A stretch of 64,000 nucleotides of DNA from an uncultured Cellulophaga sp. (GTDB lineage Bacteria; Bacteroidota; Bacteroidia; Flavobacteriales; Flavobacteriaceae). The stretch is taken from positions 310,001 through 374,000 of the forward strand of contig CANMEI010000001.1 of NCBI GenBank assembly GCA_947496695.1. The letters run 5' to 3'. A program made the translations under genes and the position numbers. Positions 35,295 to 44,591 of the stretch are shown in pieces. The stretch's first letter is position 1, and each line of letters opens with the position of its first letter. Below the pieces are notes generated by a model. The model saw nothing but the letters and a program-made list of their open reading frames with translations, was not told where the DNA came from and did no database searches.

Positions 35295-36320
35295 ATGAAT
35301 AAAAAAAATGATTATAAATTATTAAGATTTAGCTTCGTCTTATTTTGCTTGTTAAGTCTTTTTGCTTGTAGTTCAGATGACAGTACGGATGACGATGTTG
35401 AAACAGAAGAAGAATATATCGTTATAGACAGAGATGAAGTTGTTCTTCTTGAAGGTACAGATGTTGACGAAACTACTTTAGGTTTTGCAGAAGGTAATGT
35501 TGAAGTACAATTGGTTGAAATAGATGGCACTGAATATTATCAAGTGTATACATCTAATCAAATATCTCTTCCCGTTGATTATGACATGGGTCCTTGGTGC
35601 GCATATGATGTTGATGATGATACTGATGAAGAAGGTGGTATATGGATTGACAATGAACATGGTGAAGTATACCAAGTTACTTATGATTTTTTAGATACTA
35701 CAGTTAATGAGCTTTATTCAGATAGTGATGAAGATGATGCCTACTGGGATGCTATGATTGATGGAGATAATGTTAATTATACAAATAGTAGATATCTTTG
35801 TATTAATGCTGCTGTAGCTGTAGTAGAAGAAGAATATTGGTCACAATGTGTAGAATGTCTACCTGAATATTTTGAAGATGAAACAATTGAAGAAGCTTAT
35901 TATTTCCCAGTAACTCCTGTAAAGTTAGATCAACCTTCTGATATTCAAGGTACACAAGGAATTGCATTAAATGGTGTTATTTTTGATGGATCAGCTCCTG
36001 TTGACGATATTATATCATATTACACTATTGCTGCGTTTGATGATGCAGGAGGACATATTAATCCGTTTGTAGGATATCATTACCACACTAATACAGGTTT
36101 AACATACGGTTTTGATGAAGATGATGATCATAGGTTTATAGGTTATGCATTAGATGGCTATAAAATTTATGAACACGATGAAACTCTAACAGATTTAGAT
36201 GATTGTAACGGTCATGATGACGATGATTTAGGATATCATTATCATATTTCTGATGCTGCAACAAATGAAAATTTACCTTGTTTTTACGGACAAACTGCAA
36301 CTACTGGCGGTGGTAGGTGA
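35295..36320 (+). CDS. YHYH-domain lipoprotein
   Basis: 341 residues, very acidic. Lipobox FACSSD (Cys about 25), DDD/EEE-rich linker, then a beta-rich region and the YHYH domain (about 215-335) with the two diagnostic motifs GYHYHTN and LGYHYHIS, plus GGHINPFVG, YALDGYKIYE and DDCNGH. Six or more His with many Asp suggest a metal-binding site. YHYH proteins are surface or periplasmic, of unknown function. It stands downstream of a zinc operon but with a separate promoter region, so a link to metals is only suggestive. Confidence 0.83.
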   Translation: MNKKNDYKLLRFSFVLFCLLSLFACSSDDSTDDDVETEEEYIVIDRDEVVLLEGTDVDETTLGFAEGNVEVQLVEIDGTEYYQVYTSNQISLPVDYDMGPWCAYDVDDDTDEEGGIWIDNEHGEVYQVTYDFLDTTVNELYSDSDEDDAYWDAMIDGDNVNYTNSRYLCINAAVAVVEEEYWSQCVECLPEYFEDETIEEAYYFPVTPVKLDQPSDIQGTQGIALNGVIFDGSAPVDDIISYYTIAAFDDAGGHINPFVGYHYHTNTGLTYGFDEDDDHRFIGYALDGYKIYEHDETLTDLDDCNGHDDDDLGYHYHISDAATNENLPCFYGQTATTGGGR

Positions 36321-36357
36321 TGCATTAATTACTATATTTTTCTAGTGCATAATATAT

Positions 36358-36393
36358 AAAAAAGTGTCTATAAAAACTATAGACACTTTTTTT
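36358..36393 (+). terminator. Intrinsic terminator after the YHYH gene
   Basis: Stem GTGTCTATA / TATAGACAC extended by A/T pairs, 5-nt loop, seven T. Ends 24 bp before the next ATG. Confidence 0.85.
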
Positions 36394-36416
36394 ACTCAAA
36401 AATCAATTTTTAGATT

Positions 36417-37046
36417 ATGAAAAAAATAATTCTTATAATTTTTGTCCTATTTGGGTCTTACTCTTCCTTAAATGCACATGGCTCAAAAGTGTCCTCTTTT
36501 TTTTTAGCTGAAAGCACTCCAGGAGTTTGGAATATTCAAGTTAATGCTTCTATGGCTGCGTTTCAATATGAATATCTCGCTTTCAATGATAAGAAAAGTC
36601 TAGAAAATATAGCCCCAGATGAGTTTAAAAAATGGATTATAACTCATTTAAAACAAGAAATAGATGTAATTGTTAATGGTAAAAAAATAACCTTCGGTGA
36701 AGGTTATGTAAAGCCTGCTCATGAAACATTAGTAAAAATTCTTTTAAATGATATGCCAAAGGACATAAAGAGCATTTCTGTAACAAATAAAAGCTTAATA
36801 AACGGTATTCCTAATCATAAATCATATTTAAAAATTATTAGAGAAGGAAATTATTCTGAGATGTTTCCTTTGAGTTTTAAAAATAATTATTCTACTCATT
36901 TAGAATACAGTTTGGGAAAATTAAAATTAAAAGGAACCACTAGTAATACGGACTATTTTTATTATTCGTTATTTTCAGGTTTTGTGGTACTTACAATATT
37001 AATTATTTCTGTATTTTATATTAAAAGAAAGAAAAGTACTTCATAA
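36417..37046 (+). CDS. Exported protein with C-terminal membrane anchor, unknown function
   Basis: 209 residues. Signal peptide ending SSLNAHG (about 21), a soluble region resembling DUF6702-type proteins (ESTPGVWNIQVNASMAAFQYEYLA), then one transmembrane helix near the C-terminus (about 183-203, LFSGFVVLTILIISVFYI) followed by KRKKS, so the body is periplasmic with a short cytoplasmic tail. The mature N-terminus starts at or near His-Gly-Ser. No firm family assignment. It follows the YHYH gene behind a terminator, so it may have its own promoter. Confidence 0.65.
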   Translation: MKKIILIIFVLFGSYSSLNAHGSKVSSFFLAESTPGVWNIQVNASMAAFQYEYLAFNDKKSLENIAPDEFKKWIITHLKQEIDVIVNGKKITFGEGYVKPAHETLVKILLNDMPKDIKSISVTNKSLINGIPNHKSYLKIIREGNYSEMFPLSFKNNYSTHLEYSLGKLKLKGTTSNTDYFYYSLFSGFVVLTILIISVFYIKRKKSTS

Positions 37047-37138
37047 GTATAACTATTTCTGGTAATAACAATATTTCTGGGAAGTATCCTTAAAGCGCTA
37101 AACACTAATTTGTTTGGATAATATAGCTTAATTATTAC

Positions 37139-37178
37139 GAAAAAACACTTTAAAATTAATATTCTAAAGTGCTTTTTT
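37139..37178 (+). terminator. Probable terminator
   Basis: CACTTTA (37146-37152) pairs with TAAAGTG (37165-37171), flanked by A-run and T-run. Likely ends the transcript of the anchored protein gene at 36417-37046. Confidence 0.5.
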
Positions 37179-37248
37179 ATTAGAGTTAATAAATTTACTC
37201 AGATATAAATTTTAAGACTGTTTAATTAAAAACAAATATCTTGGAATA

Positions 37249-37476
37249 ATGAAAAACGAGTTTACAGTATTGAATTTAAATCAGATGCAGTACAATTAAT
37301 TATCAGCGAAAAAAGATTAAAAAATTAGCAGATGAGCTTGGAGTTCAGGTTCAACGCATTTATAAGTGGAGAGCTGGTCAAAAAATTTCAATAAAAACAG
37401 AAACCGATTCTTTAGAAGTAAAAAGATTAAGCAAAGCTCTTAAAAAAAAGAATTAGAGCTTGAAATATTAAAAAAG
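37249..37476 (+). pseudogene. Decayed IS3-family OrfA transposase
   Basis: Conceptual translation across three frames reads VYSIEFKSDAVQLIISE, then KKLADELGVQVQRIYKWRAG, then EVKRLSKALKKK and ELELEILKKLR, the order of an IS3-type OrfA: helix-turn-helix then leucine-zipper tail. At least two frameshifts and a stop (near 37338 and 37454) separate the pieces. No OrfB, inverted repeats or target duplication could be found, so it is an old remnant. Confidence 0.75.
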
Positions 37477-37500
37477 CTTAGATTAAATTCTAAGCTTTTT
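37471..37500. terminator. Terminator hairpin beside tRNA-Leu
   Basis: Perfect 12-bp stem AAAAAGCTTAGA / TCTAAGCTTTTT with a 6-nt loop, T-rich on either strand. It lies 5 bp past the 3' end of the minus-strand tRNA-Leu and probably ends its transcript. Confidence 0.7.
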
Positions 37501-37505
37501 TCTTG

Positions 37506-37585
37506 TACCTCGGGCGGGAATCGAACCCGCACTCGTTAGAACCGGATTTTGAATCCGGCGCGTCTACCAATTCCGCCACCGAGGC
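37506..37585 (-). tRNA. tRNA-Leu (anticodon CAA)
   Basis: On the minus strand the cloverleaf is complete: acceptor GCCTCGG/CCGAGGT, D-arm GCGGAATTGGTAGACGC, anticodon stem CCGGA/TCCGG with loop TTCAAAA (anticodon CAA, reading UUG), long variable arm TTCTAACGAGT typical of class II tRNAs, and T-arm GCGGG TTCGATT CCCGC. Discriminator A at 37506; CCA is not encoded. A damaged 5' half-copy lies directly upstream. Confidence 0.93.
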
Positions 37586-37599
37586 ATTAAATTTCAAAT

Positions 37600-37644
37600 C
37601 TGGTATTTTGAATCCAGCGCGTCTACCAATTCCGCCACTCGAGC
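37600..37644 (-). pseudogene. Broken 5' half-copy of tRNA-Leu(CAA)
   Basis: On the minus strand, 45 bp repeat the 5' half of the neighbouring tRNA through the anticodon loop (GTGGCGGAATTGGTAGACGC, then TTCAAAA), with changes in the acceptor (GCTCGAG) and anticodon stem and no variable or T-arm. It sits 15 bp upstream of the intact gene, so both are probably in one transcript. It cannot fold as a tRNA. Confidence 0.85.
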
Positions 37645-37706
37645 ATTAAGGATTGCAAAATTATAAAATAAATTTCTTTTTTAATCAAAAAATAACACAT
37701 TTATCC

Positions 37707-37736
37707 TTTAGCAAGACAAAAAAAATTCTAAATTTG
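37707..37736 (+). promoter_or_regulatory. Promoter of prs
   Basis: -7 element TAAATTTG at 37729-37736 matches TAnnTTTG; 19 bp upstream lies TTTAG (37707-37711), near the TTTG -33 consensus. Leader to the prs ATG is about 52 bp. Confidence 0.6.
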
Positions 37737-37788
37737 CAGCTCCTAAGCAAACGAGGAACTTAACAAACTATAAAACAACAAATTAACA

Positions 37789-38730
37789 ATGGCCTATCAA
37801 GTCCCTGAGCCTAAAATTTTTGCCTGTACACAAAGTACTGCTTTAGCAGAGAAGATTGCAAAATCTTATGGTACTGAATTAGGTAAAGTTATTTTCTCAA
37901 GATATAGTGATGGTGAGTTTCAACCTTCATTTGAAGAGTCAGTAAGAGGTCGACGCGTTTTTATTATTGGATCTACAAATCCAAGTTCTGAAAACTTAAT
38001 GGAAATGTTACTTATGCTAGATGCTGCAAAACGAGCATCAGCAAGACACATAACAGCTGTAATGCCATATTTTGGTTGGGCAAGACAAGATAGAAAAGAT
38101 AAACCTAGAGTTCCTATTGCAGCTAAATTAGTGGCAAAAATGCTTGAAGAAGCAGGTGCTACTCGTATTATTACTATGGATTTACATGCTGATCAAATAC
38201 AAGGTTTCTTTGAAAAGCCTGTTGATCATTTATTTGCCTCAACATTATTTTTACCTTATTTAAAAAGTTTAAACTTAGATAATTTAACCATTGCATCTCC
38301 TGATATGGGTGGTTCAAAAAGAGCTTACGCCTATTCAAAAGCTTTATCTTGTGATGTAGTAATTTGCTACAAACAAAGAGAAAAAGCCAATATTATCTCA
38401 CATATGGAGTTAATAGGTGATGTAAAAGGTAAAAATGTTGTTCTTGTAGATGATATGGTTGATACAGCAGGAACTTTAACAAAAGCTGCTGATTTAATGA
38501 TAGAACGTGGTGCCCTAAGCGTACGTGCAATTACAACTCATGGTCTTTTATCTGGTGATGCTTACGAAAAAATAGAAAACTCTAAGTTGGATGAGTTAAT
38601 CATAACCGATTCTATACCAACAAAAAAAGACAGCAAAAAAGTGAGAGTTTTAAGTTGTGCAGAATTATTTTCTGATGTTATGGATAGAGTTCATAACAAC
38701 ACATCAATTAGTTCTAAATTTTTAATGTAG
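37789..38730 (+). CDS. prs: Ribose-phosphate pyrophosphokinase
   Basis: 313 residues, cytoplasmic. Makes PRPP from ribose-5-phosphate and ATP for nucleotide, His and Trp synthesis. Motifs in order: FSDGEFQP-type RYSDGEFQPSFEESVRG (about 39-55), MPYFGWARQDRKDKPR catalytic flexible loop (about 98-113), MDLHADQIQGFF, and the PRPP loop VLVDDMVDTAGTLTKAA (about 221-237). Length is normal. It precedes rplY by 45 bp and likely forms an operon with it, as is usual in flavobacteria. Confidence 0.96.
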   Translation: MAYQVPEPKIFACTQSTALAEKIAKSYGTELGKVIFSRYSDGEFQPSFEESVRGRRVFIIGSTNPSSENLMEMLLMLDAAKRASARHITAVMPYFGWARQDRKDKPRVPIAAKLVAKMLEEAGATRIITMDLHADQIQGFFEKPVDHLFASTLFLPYLKSLNLDNLTIASPDMGGSKRAYAYSKALSCDVVICYKQREKANIISHMELIGDVKGKNVVLVDDMVDTAGTLTKAADLMIERGALSVRAITTHGLLSGDAYEKIENSKLDELIITDSIPTKKDSKKVRVLSCAELFSDVMDRVHNNTSISSKFLM

Positions 38731-38775
38731 TTTAAAAACTACACCAAACAAGTATATTAATAATTAATACATATA

Positions 38776-39384
38776 ATGAAGTCAATTACAATCACAGGAT
38801 CTAAAAGAGAAAGCGTAGGCAAGAAAGCAACAAAAGCCTTACGTAATGCTGGAAAGGTTCCTTGCGTACTGTACGGAGGGGAAAAACCATTACACTTTTC
38901 AGCGGATGAACCAGCATTCAAACACTTAGTGTACACCCCTAACGCTCACACTGCAGTGATTGAGTTAGAAGGTGGAGAAAAATTTGATGCCGTTTTACAA
39001 GACATTCAATTTCACCCAGTAACAGATAAAATTTTACATATAGATTTTTACCAGTTATTTGCTGATAAAGAAGTAACTATGGATATACCTGTACGTTTAG
39101 TAGGTAACTCTCCAGGGGTAAGAAACGGTGGACGTTTATTGTTTAGAAAAAGAAAATTAACTATCAAAGCTTTACCAGCTAAATTACCTGATTTCTTTGA
39201 TGTTGACATTTCTAAACTTAAAATTGGTAATAACATTGCTGTTGGGACTTTATTGAACGATGAGTTCACAATATTACACCCAGAGAACACAACTGTTGTT
39301 CAAGTTAAATCATCTCGTAACGTTGTTGTTGCTGATGATGATGAAGAAGAAGGTGAAACTCCAGCTGAAACAGCTGCTGAATAA
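38776..39384 (+). CDS. rplY: 50S ribosomal protein L25/general stress protein Ctc
   Basis: 202 residues: N-terminal L25 domain binding 5S rRNA (about 5-92, [43 protein letters not shown]) and C-terminal TL5/Ctc beta domain (about 97-180, [16 protein letters not shown]), with an acidic tail ([16 protein letters not shown]). The two-domain Ctc form is standard in Bacteroidota. Between prs and pth, ended by a terminator. Confidence 0.95.
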   Translation: MKSITITGSKRESVGKKATKALRNAGKVPCVLYGGEKPLHFSADEPAFKHLVYTPNAHTAVIELEGGEKFDAVLQDIQFHPVTDKILHIDFYQLFADKEVTMDIPVRLVGNSPGVRNGGRLLFRKRKLTIKALPAKLPDFFDVDISKLKIGNNIAVGTLLNDEFTILHPENTTVVQVKSSRNVVVADDDEEEGETPAETAAE

Positions 39385-39403
39385 ATTTCACAAAATTTCA
39401 AAC

Positions 39404-39436
39404 AAAGCATCCCAACGTATATGTTGGGATGCTTTT
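39404..39436 (+). terminator. Intrinsic terminator after rplY
   Basis: Perfect 13-bp stem AAAGCATCCCAAC / GTTGGGATGCTTT with GTATAT loop and TTTT. It stands 29 bp before the pth start, so pth may depend on read-through or its own promoter. Confidence 0.85.
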
Positions 39437-39465
39437 GTATTTTTACACTATAGCCATATTATAAA

Positions 39466-40095
39466 ATGTTTGATTTTTTTAAATCTATTTTCAGTTATAA
39501 AAAAACTTATTTACAAGAGAGTAATCCAATGAAAAAATATTTAATTATAGGATTAGGAAACATAGGCCCTGAATACGCACAAACAAGACACAACATAGGG
39601 TTTAAAATATTAGATGCACTTGCCAATATAGAAGACTTAAGCTTTAACACCGTAAAACTTGGTGACGTTACAACATATAAAATAAAAGGGAGAACTGTAC
39701 TACTTTTAAAACCATCAACCTATATGAACCTAAGTGGTAAAGCTGTTCAATATTGGATGCAAAAAGAAAATATACCTTTAGAAAATATATTAGTTATTAC
39801 TGATGATATTAATTTAGATTTTGGAACCATCCGTGTAAAAACCAAAGGGAGTAATGGTGGCCATAATGGCTTAAAAGACATACAAAATGTACTAAATACA
39901 ACCACATACAACAGGTTTAGGTTTGGCGTTGGAGCGGATTTTGGTAAAGGAAGACAGGTTGACTATGTATTAGGAAAATGGAATGAAGAAGAAAGAGAAG
40001 CGCTAAAAGAACGCCTAAAGCAATCTACAGAAGTAATTAAATCATTTGTTTTAGCAGGAATTGAAAGAACCATGAATACATTTAACGGCAGCTAA
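39466..40095 (+). CDS. pth: Peptidyl-tRNA hydrolase
   Basis: 209 residues. Releases peptides from prematurely dissociated peptidyl-tRNA. Motifs: [21 protein letters not shown] (catalytic His about 41), [40 protein letters not shown] and [21 protein letters not shown]. The usual Pth start would be the Met at 39529; the extra 21 residues ([21 protein letters not shown]) resemble N-terminal extensions of other flavobacterial Pth proteins, so I keep the longer form. The stop overlaps the convergent lipoprotein gene by 4 bp. Confidence 0.93.
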   Translation: MFDFFKSIFSYKKTYLQESNPMKKYLIIGLGNIGPEYAQTRHNIGFKILDALANIEDLSFNTVKLGDVTTYKIKGRTVLLLKPSTYMNLSGKAVQYWMQKENIPLENILVITDDINLDFGTIRVKTKGSNGGHNGLKDIQNVLNTTTYNRFRFGVGADFGKGRQVDYVLGKWNEEEREALKERLKQSTEVIKSFVLAGIERTMNTFNGS

Positions 40096-40772
40096 TACGC
40101 TCTAAAACTATAGACTCCAGATGTTGATGAGTTACCCTCTGAGTCTAGCGTTTTTATTTGCCAGTAATAAATAGTTTCTGAAGCTACAACTACATTTAAT
40201 TGTGACGTAGTACTATTAGTTGTCCCAACCAAAACTGTTGGAGGATTAGCGTTAGAAAAATACACTTCATAACCATCAATATCTGAATCAACATCAGCAC
40301 CTTCCCAAATTAATGTAATCTCATCACTTGTATCTTTAAAAACTGATTCTCCAGAATTTGGATATAATATTTCAGCAGGAAACGGAGCATAAGAAGTTTG
40401 TGCGCCAGCATTGTAAAATCTCCATTCTTCACTAGTTGCAGTTTCATATACATCAGTATTCTCCGATATTACACTCCAACTAAACGGCACTCCTTTTTCT
40501 ACCGGCAACTCTACAAATGTTTCATTTGTACTTACCACTTGAGAGGTGTTGGTCAATAAATTTTCAACCGTTAACTCATAACTATCCGTATATTTTGATG
40601 CTTCCCACTCAAAAGTTATAATTCTCGTAGTTTGGTTTATGCTTTCACCAGTAGTACATTCTGAATTTTCTAAAGGAAAAAGTAACACAACAGCTTCCGG
40701 CGAATTAGGCGTATCATTTTTTGAACAACCAATCACCGCTAACAAAATAAATATGTAAATTATCTTTTTCAA
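40092..40772 (-). CDS. Fibronectin-III-like lipoprotein coupled to the metalloprotease
   Basis: 226 residues from a TTG start that overlaps the metalloprotease stop (TTGA). Lipobox VIGCSK (Cys about 16). Two FN3-like beta-sandwiches: about 28-120 ([27 protein letters not shown]...[10 protein letters not shown]) and about 135-226 ([27 protein letters not shown]...[13 protein letters not shown]). The second resembles a module inside the upstream metalloprotease (YYWHVKPKN). Translational coupling points to a partner of that protease at the cell surface; its function is otherwise unknown. Confidence 0.75.
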   Translation of the reverse strand: MKKIIYIFILLAVIGCSKNDTPNSPEAVVLLFPLENSECTTGESINQTTRIITFEWEASKYTDSYELTVENLLTNTSQVVSTNETFVELPVEKGVPFSWSVISENTDVYETATSEEWRFYNAGAQTSYAPFPAEILYPNSGESVFKDTSDEITLIWEGADVDSDIDGYEVYFSNANPPTVLVGTTNSTTSQLNVVVASETIYYWQIKTLDSEGNSSTSGVYSFRAY

Positions 40773-43700
40773 TTCTTAATCAGTTTAAATATTTTTCTTA
40801 TACCATCTCCTGTTAACCTAACAATGTATACTCCTTTAGGTAAAACACTCACTTCTAAATCTAAAGTTGAACTTGGGGTTTCAAACGAAATTACCTTTAC
40901 CAATTTACCATTAACAGCAAATATTTGAACCTCACAATTATCATAAGCTATACCCGTATAAATTGCAGTTTGAGTACTTGCAGGATTAGGAGCAATAAAA
41001 GCTTCATCAACAATTATGATAGTATCTTCATAAACACCTTGACAAGTTAGGTTTGTACTGATTTTTAAAGTATTTATTCCGTCATTTAAATCTAAAGTAA
41101 CTTGATCACTTGAAATTTGACTTAATACTCCGTTTAACTCTATAGTATATTCATCAGAACCAGACAGAAATAAATCAACTTGATTTTCATTAGCTGAAAG
41201 ACTTGATGTTACACTCAACTCATCGGGCTCTGAAACAACTACATCAAAACAATATTCCTCATAAGTAATACTACCGTTCGTACCAGTTATACAAATATAG
41301 TAACTGCCTGCCACTAAATTTTCAATTGAATAAGTACTGGTAAATTCACCAACTTGATCTATGCCTTCACCTGTTATTGTTGCTGTATAATTTAATGATG
41401 TTGAAGCTTCAATTCTAATTTCACCATCATTATTATCTATACATGATTCACTATCTATTTCTATAGAAAAATTACTTTCATCAAAACGGTATACTGCACA
41501 ACCGTTAGCATCTACTTCTTGACCGTCTGGAGTATTTAAACACATATCATCCCCATCATCAAAAACGCCATCATTATCTTCATCAGGCCTAAATTCACCT
41601 TCCACACATAATTCAATTTCAAAATTATTTAATGACCCTCCATCACCATTTGCATTATCTGTAATTTCAAGTATCCAATCCCCTTGAGATGATTCTCCGT
41701 AAAAAGAACTTAATGACCCTAATGGCTTTACTGTGCCTGATATTGCAGGGTTATCACCACAAGAATAACTTGAGGCACTACTATCAAATGTAGCATCAAT
41801 ATTTTGAGCATCTCCACACGAACTAGAGACCAAAACAACACTGGTTCCTTGAGGAGAAGTTAATGTTATGGTTAAATCTGCTAAATAACTATGCGTAATA
41901 TCTAATATTACATTAATATCAGATACTGGTAAATCTTCAATAAAAGTTACTGCAGCTGTCACAGTCGACGTTCCTGATGACGGTATTGTAACTGGCACTA
42001 ATGAAGCTTCTTTTGTTTGGCAGTCAATTGCCGTTGTAATAAAACTGTAAGGTGTACCAAATGTACCTTCACCACAACCATTCTTAGGTTTTACATGCCA
42101 GTAATAAACTGTATCAGGATTTAAACTTGTACTTTTATAAGACGTTATAAACACATTTGCTGTTTCTACTACATCTGTAAAACTTTCATCTGTAGCAATT
42201 TCTATATCATAAGATGTGCTTAACGAATCTTCATTCCATTCAAATGTTTCAGAAAGATTAGCATCTATAAATTCATCTTCAGGAGAAGTTAAAACAACAT
42301 CAGAAAAAGTGGCATTACTAACTCGAACATTAATATCAACTTGTTTTGTAAAACTTGTTGCGGTAGCAAGAACACTTATTGGATAAACACCTGCATCTAC
42401 TAAATCTATACCTGAAAAAGTAATTTCTACAGCAGTATCATCATCAGTAGCTGTTTCTTGAGAGAAAACTGCCGTCATTCCAGTTGGTAATCCTGAAACA
42501 CTAAATGTTGCTGTTTCAGAAAAACCAGAATTAACTTCATAGATAAAAGGAACAATTAAATCATCTGGTTGACAAACTTCAAATTCTAATTCTGAAAAAT
42601 CTAATACAATATCAGAATTAGTAATTGTAAAATCAGAAGCATTAACTGCAAAGAAAATATTATCACTAGCCTTAACCATTATTCTAGCTTCTGTAGTTGC
42701 ATCTCCTGGCAATAACACATCATAAGAACCATCATTAACAACATCTTCAGCTATTAACTCAGAAAAGGTTAGTCCGCCATCTGAAGATAAATAAATATCC
42801 ACTTTCTGTGCATTTATAATTCCGCTATTTGTATCTGCCACATCCCAAATAACTTCTTGTACGCTTCCTCCTTCGTAAATAACATCTGAAGCTTGAGACA
42901 AAACACTAAAAGGTCCTGAACTATTTAATACATTTACAACCAATTCATCTGAAACAACTTGCCCTCCTTCATCATTATTATCACGAACAGTTACTGCAAA
43001 ATTCATCTCTCGTTCTACATTAGAAACTGTTTCCCATGCAGAATTTTCAGTAGGGTTTGTTTGTGTCAAATTCCCTGAAATTACACTTGAAAGCTTAGGA
43101 AAATAACGTTCAGGACTCGTTGTTGGTTCTAAAGATCTAAAATTAGCACCACTCGTATTTTCAGGGCCAAAGGTTGTATTGGTTACAACACCGTCATCTA
43201 TTTGCTCCCAAGTATATGTCAAAATATCAGATGCATCAACATCAGTAGCCGTTGTTTCTAAAACAAAAGCAGTACCTTTTGGTATTGTATAATCAACACA
43301 AGGTGTAAGTACTGGTGGACTATTTGATATTGAAATGACAGTTGCACAAGATGTAGTTTCTAAATTTTCAGATATTTGCTTAATACTACTGTAATGAAAA
43401 TAATCATCTGAATTTGTAGTTACATTATTACTGCCAACTATACCTGCATAACCCATAATTGTTGAACCACTACCCGGTTCTGTCTGCACTTCTGTACCTT
43501 CCGACTCAAAAGACCAAGTATGGTTTGCTCCTAATTGATGCCCGATTTCATGTGCTACAAAATCAATATCAAACAAATCACCTACAGGATTTTGACCTGA
43601 GGAATACGCACTACCCTTTTCTGAGTCTATACAGATAGAACCAATATAACCCGCATCACCAGCATCAAAATCTTGATGAAACAAATGACCTATATCATAA

Positions 43701-44542
43701 TTAGTTGCACCTATTTCACTAGTAAATGTACTTTGGGCTTCAGTATTTAAACTCGTATTAAAAGGATCTGTATCTGCATCTGTATAAATTACCAAATCAT
43801 TATCAGCTACAAGTTCTAAAGTAACTCCTAAATCCACTTCATATACCATATTAATTCTAGTAAGTGTAGCATTAATAGCCGCTAATGCATTAGCTTTAGT
43901 ACCTCCATGGTAAGCTGTATATTCTCCAGTAGCCGCAATTGCAATTCTAAACTTTCTTATAATTTGGTCGTCAACTAATTTTGAGGTAGTCGTTAGTGAT
44001 TTTTGAGTTATTGCAGCCTCTTCTGTAGTACAAACAAAATCATCATCTAACACATCATCGGAACTACGCGCATATAAAACATATTCACCGTCTGTAGTTT
44101 TTTGCATAAAAGTAGCATCACCCCCGCTCTTATCAAGCATCATAGTTTGAACACCATCTTGTGACACACTAAATCGTATTTTTTTTGATGTTTCGCCGTT
44201 TACAGAAATCCCTTTGTAAGATTTTATATCAGGATATTTTTTTGCTAATTCAGGTGAAAAAACCGAAGCTTCTTCTATTTCAAAAGCATGCATTTCACCA
44301 GAAGCATCAGGGAAATAAACCTCATTTGTAGCTTGTTTTGAAACAATTTTTGATAATTTTTGAGCAAAATTTTCTTCTGATAAATTATAGACTTTTGCTT
44401 TATTAACTTTAATTTTATTCAATGCTTTTGTTGTTTTTTGACTCTTCGTATTCTTTTCTTGCCAATAAACATCTTGTGCCACACCATAAAAGCATAGAAA
44501 AAATATGGGAATTGTAAAAACTAGACGTAAGTTTGTTGTCAT
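40769..44542 (-). CDS. Secreted reprolysin-like metalloprotease with P domain and T9SS sorting domain
   Basis: 1257 residues from the ATG at 44542 (an in-frame TTG lies 9 bp upstream). Order: signal peptide, propeptide (to about 185), M12B-type zinc protease domain (about 195-400) with AHEIGHQLGANHTW (His ligands near residue 335) and the Met-turn GSGSTIMGYAG; beta-sandwich and FN3-like modules (about 410-840); proprotein-convertase P domain (about 850-990, VTIPSSGTSTVTAAVTF to GSLNNFEIELC); an EF-like DEDNDGVFDDGDD linker; and a type IX secretion C-terminal domain (about 1180-1257, APNPASTQTAIY to [11 protein letters not shown]). It is exported across the outer membrane by T9SS and probably stays surface-bound. 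Confidence 0.9.
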   Translation of the reverse strand: MTTNLRLVFTIPIFFLCFYGVAQDVYWQEKNTKSQKTTKALNKIKVNKAKVYNLSEENFAQKLSKIVSKQATNEVYFPDASGEMHAFEIEEASVFSPELAKKYPDIKSYKGISVNGETSKKIRFSVSQDGVQTMMLDKSGGDATFMQKTTDGEYVLYARSSDDVLDDDFVCTTEEAAITQKSLTTTSKLVDDQIIRKFRIAIAATGEYTAYHGGTKANALAAINATLTRINMVYEVDLGVTLELVADNDLVIYTDADTDPFNTSLNTEAQSTFTSEIGATNYDIGHLFHQDFDAGDAGYIGSICIDSEKGSAYSSGQNPVGDLFDIDFVAHEIGHQLGANHTWSFESEGTEVQTEPGSGSTIMGYAGIVGSNNVTTNSDDYFHYSSIKQISENLETTSCATVISISNSPPVLTPCVDYTIPKGTAFVLETTATDVDASDILTYTWEQIDDGVVTNTTFGPENTSGANFRSLEPTTSPERYFPKLSSVISGNLTQTNPTENSAWETVSNVEREMNFAVTVRDNNDEGGQVVSDELVVNVLNSSGPFSVLSQASDVIYEGGSVQEVIWDVADTNSGIINAQKVDIYLSSDGGLTFSELIAEDVVNDGSYDVLLPGDATTEARIMVKASDNIFFAVNASDFTITNSDIVLDFSELEFEVCQPDDLIVPFIYEVNSGFSETATFSVSGLPTGMTAVFSQETATDDDTAVEITFSGIDLVDAGVYPISVLATATSFTKQVDINVRVSNATFSDVVLTSPEDEFIDANLSETFEWNEDSLSTSYDIEIATDESFTDVVETANVFITSYKSTSLNPDTVYYWHVKPKNGCGEGTFGTPYSFITTAIDCQTKEASLVPVTIPSSGTSTVTAAVTFIEDLPVSDINVILDITHSYLADLTITLTSPQGTSVVLVSSSCGDAQNIDATFDSSASSYSCGDNPAISGTVKPLGSLSSFYGESSQGDWILEITDNANGDGGSLNNFEIELCVEGEFRPDEDNDGVFDDGDDMCLNTPDGQEVDANGCAVYRFDESNFSIEIDSESCIDNNDGEIRIEASTSLNYTATITGEGIDQVGEFTSTYSIENLVAGSYYICITGTNGSITYEEYCFDVVVSEPDELSVTSSLSANENQVDLFLSGSDEYTIELNGVLSQISSDQVTLDLNDGINTLKISTNLTCQGVYEDTIIIVDEAFIAPNPASTQTAIYTGIAYDNCEVQIFAVNGKLVKVISFETPSSTLDLEVSVLPKGVYIVRLTGDGIRKIFKLIKN

Positions 44543-44591
44543 TAAAACCAATTAAAGATTATAAAAGTAAGCTTTTTATTATTTTATTTTT

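Noticed and set aside
37077..37500. Intact insertion sequence
   Set aside because: OrfA is frameshifted, OrfB is missing and no terminal inverted repeats were found; recorded as a remnant instead.
39260..39532. A 90-residue plus-strand frame over the rplY end and pth start
   Set aside because: It overlaps two solid genes and a terminator, and the translation is Leu/Lys low complexity.
44543..44591. FMN riboswitch before ribF
   Set aside because: The intergenic space is under 50 bp and lacks the structure.
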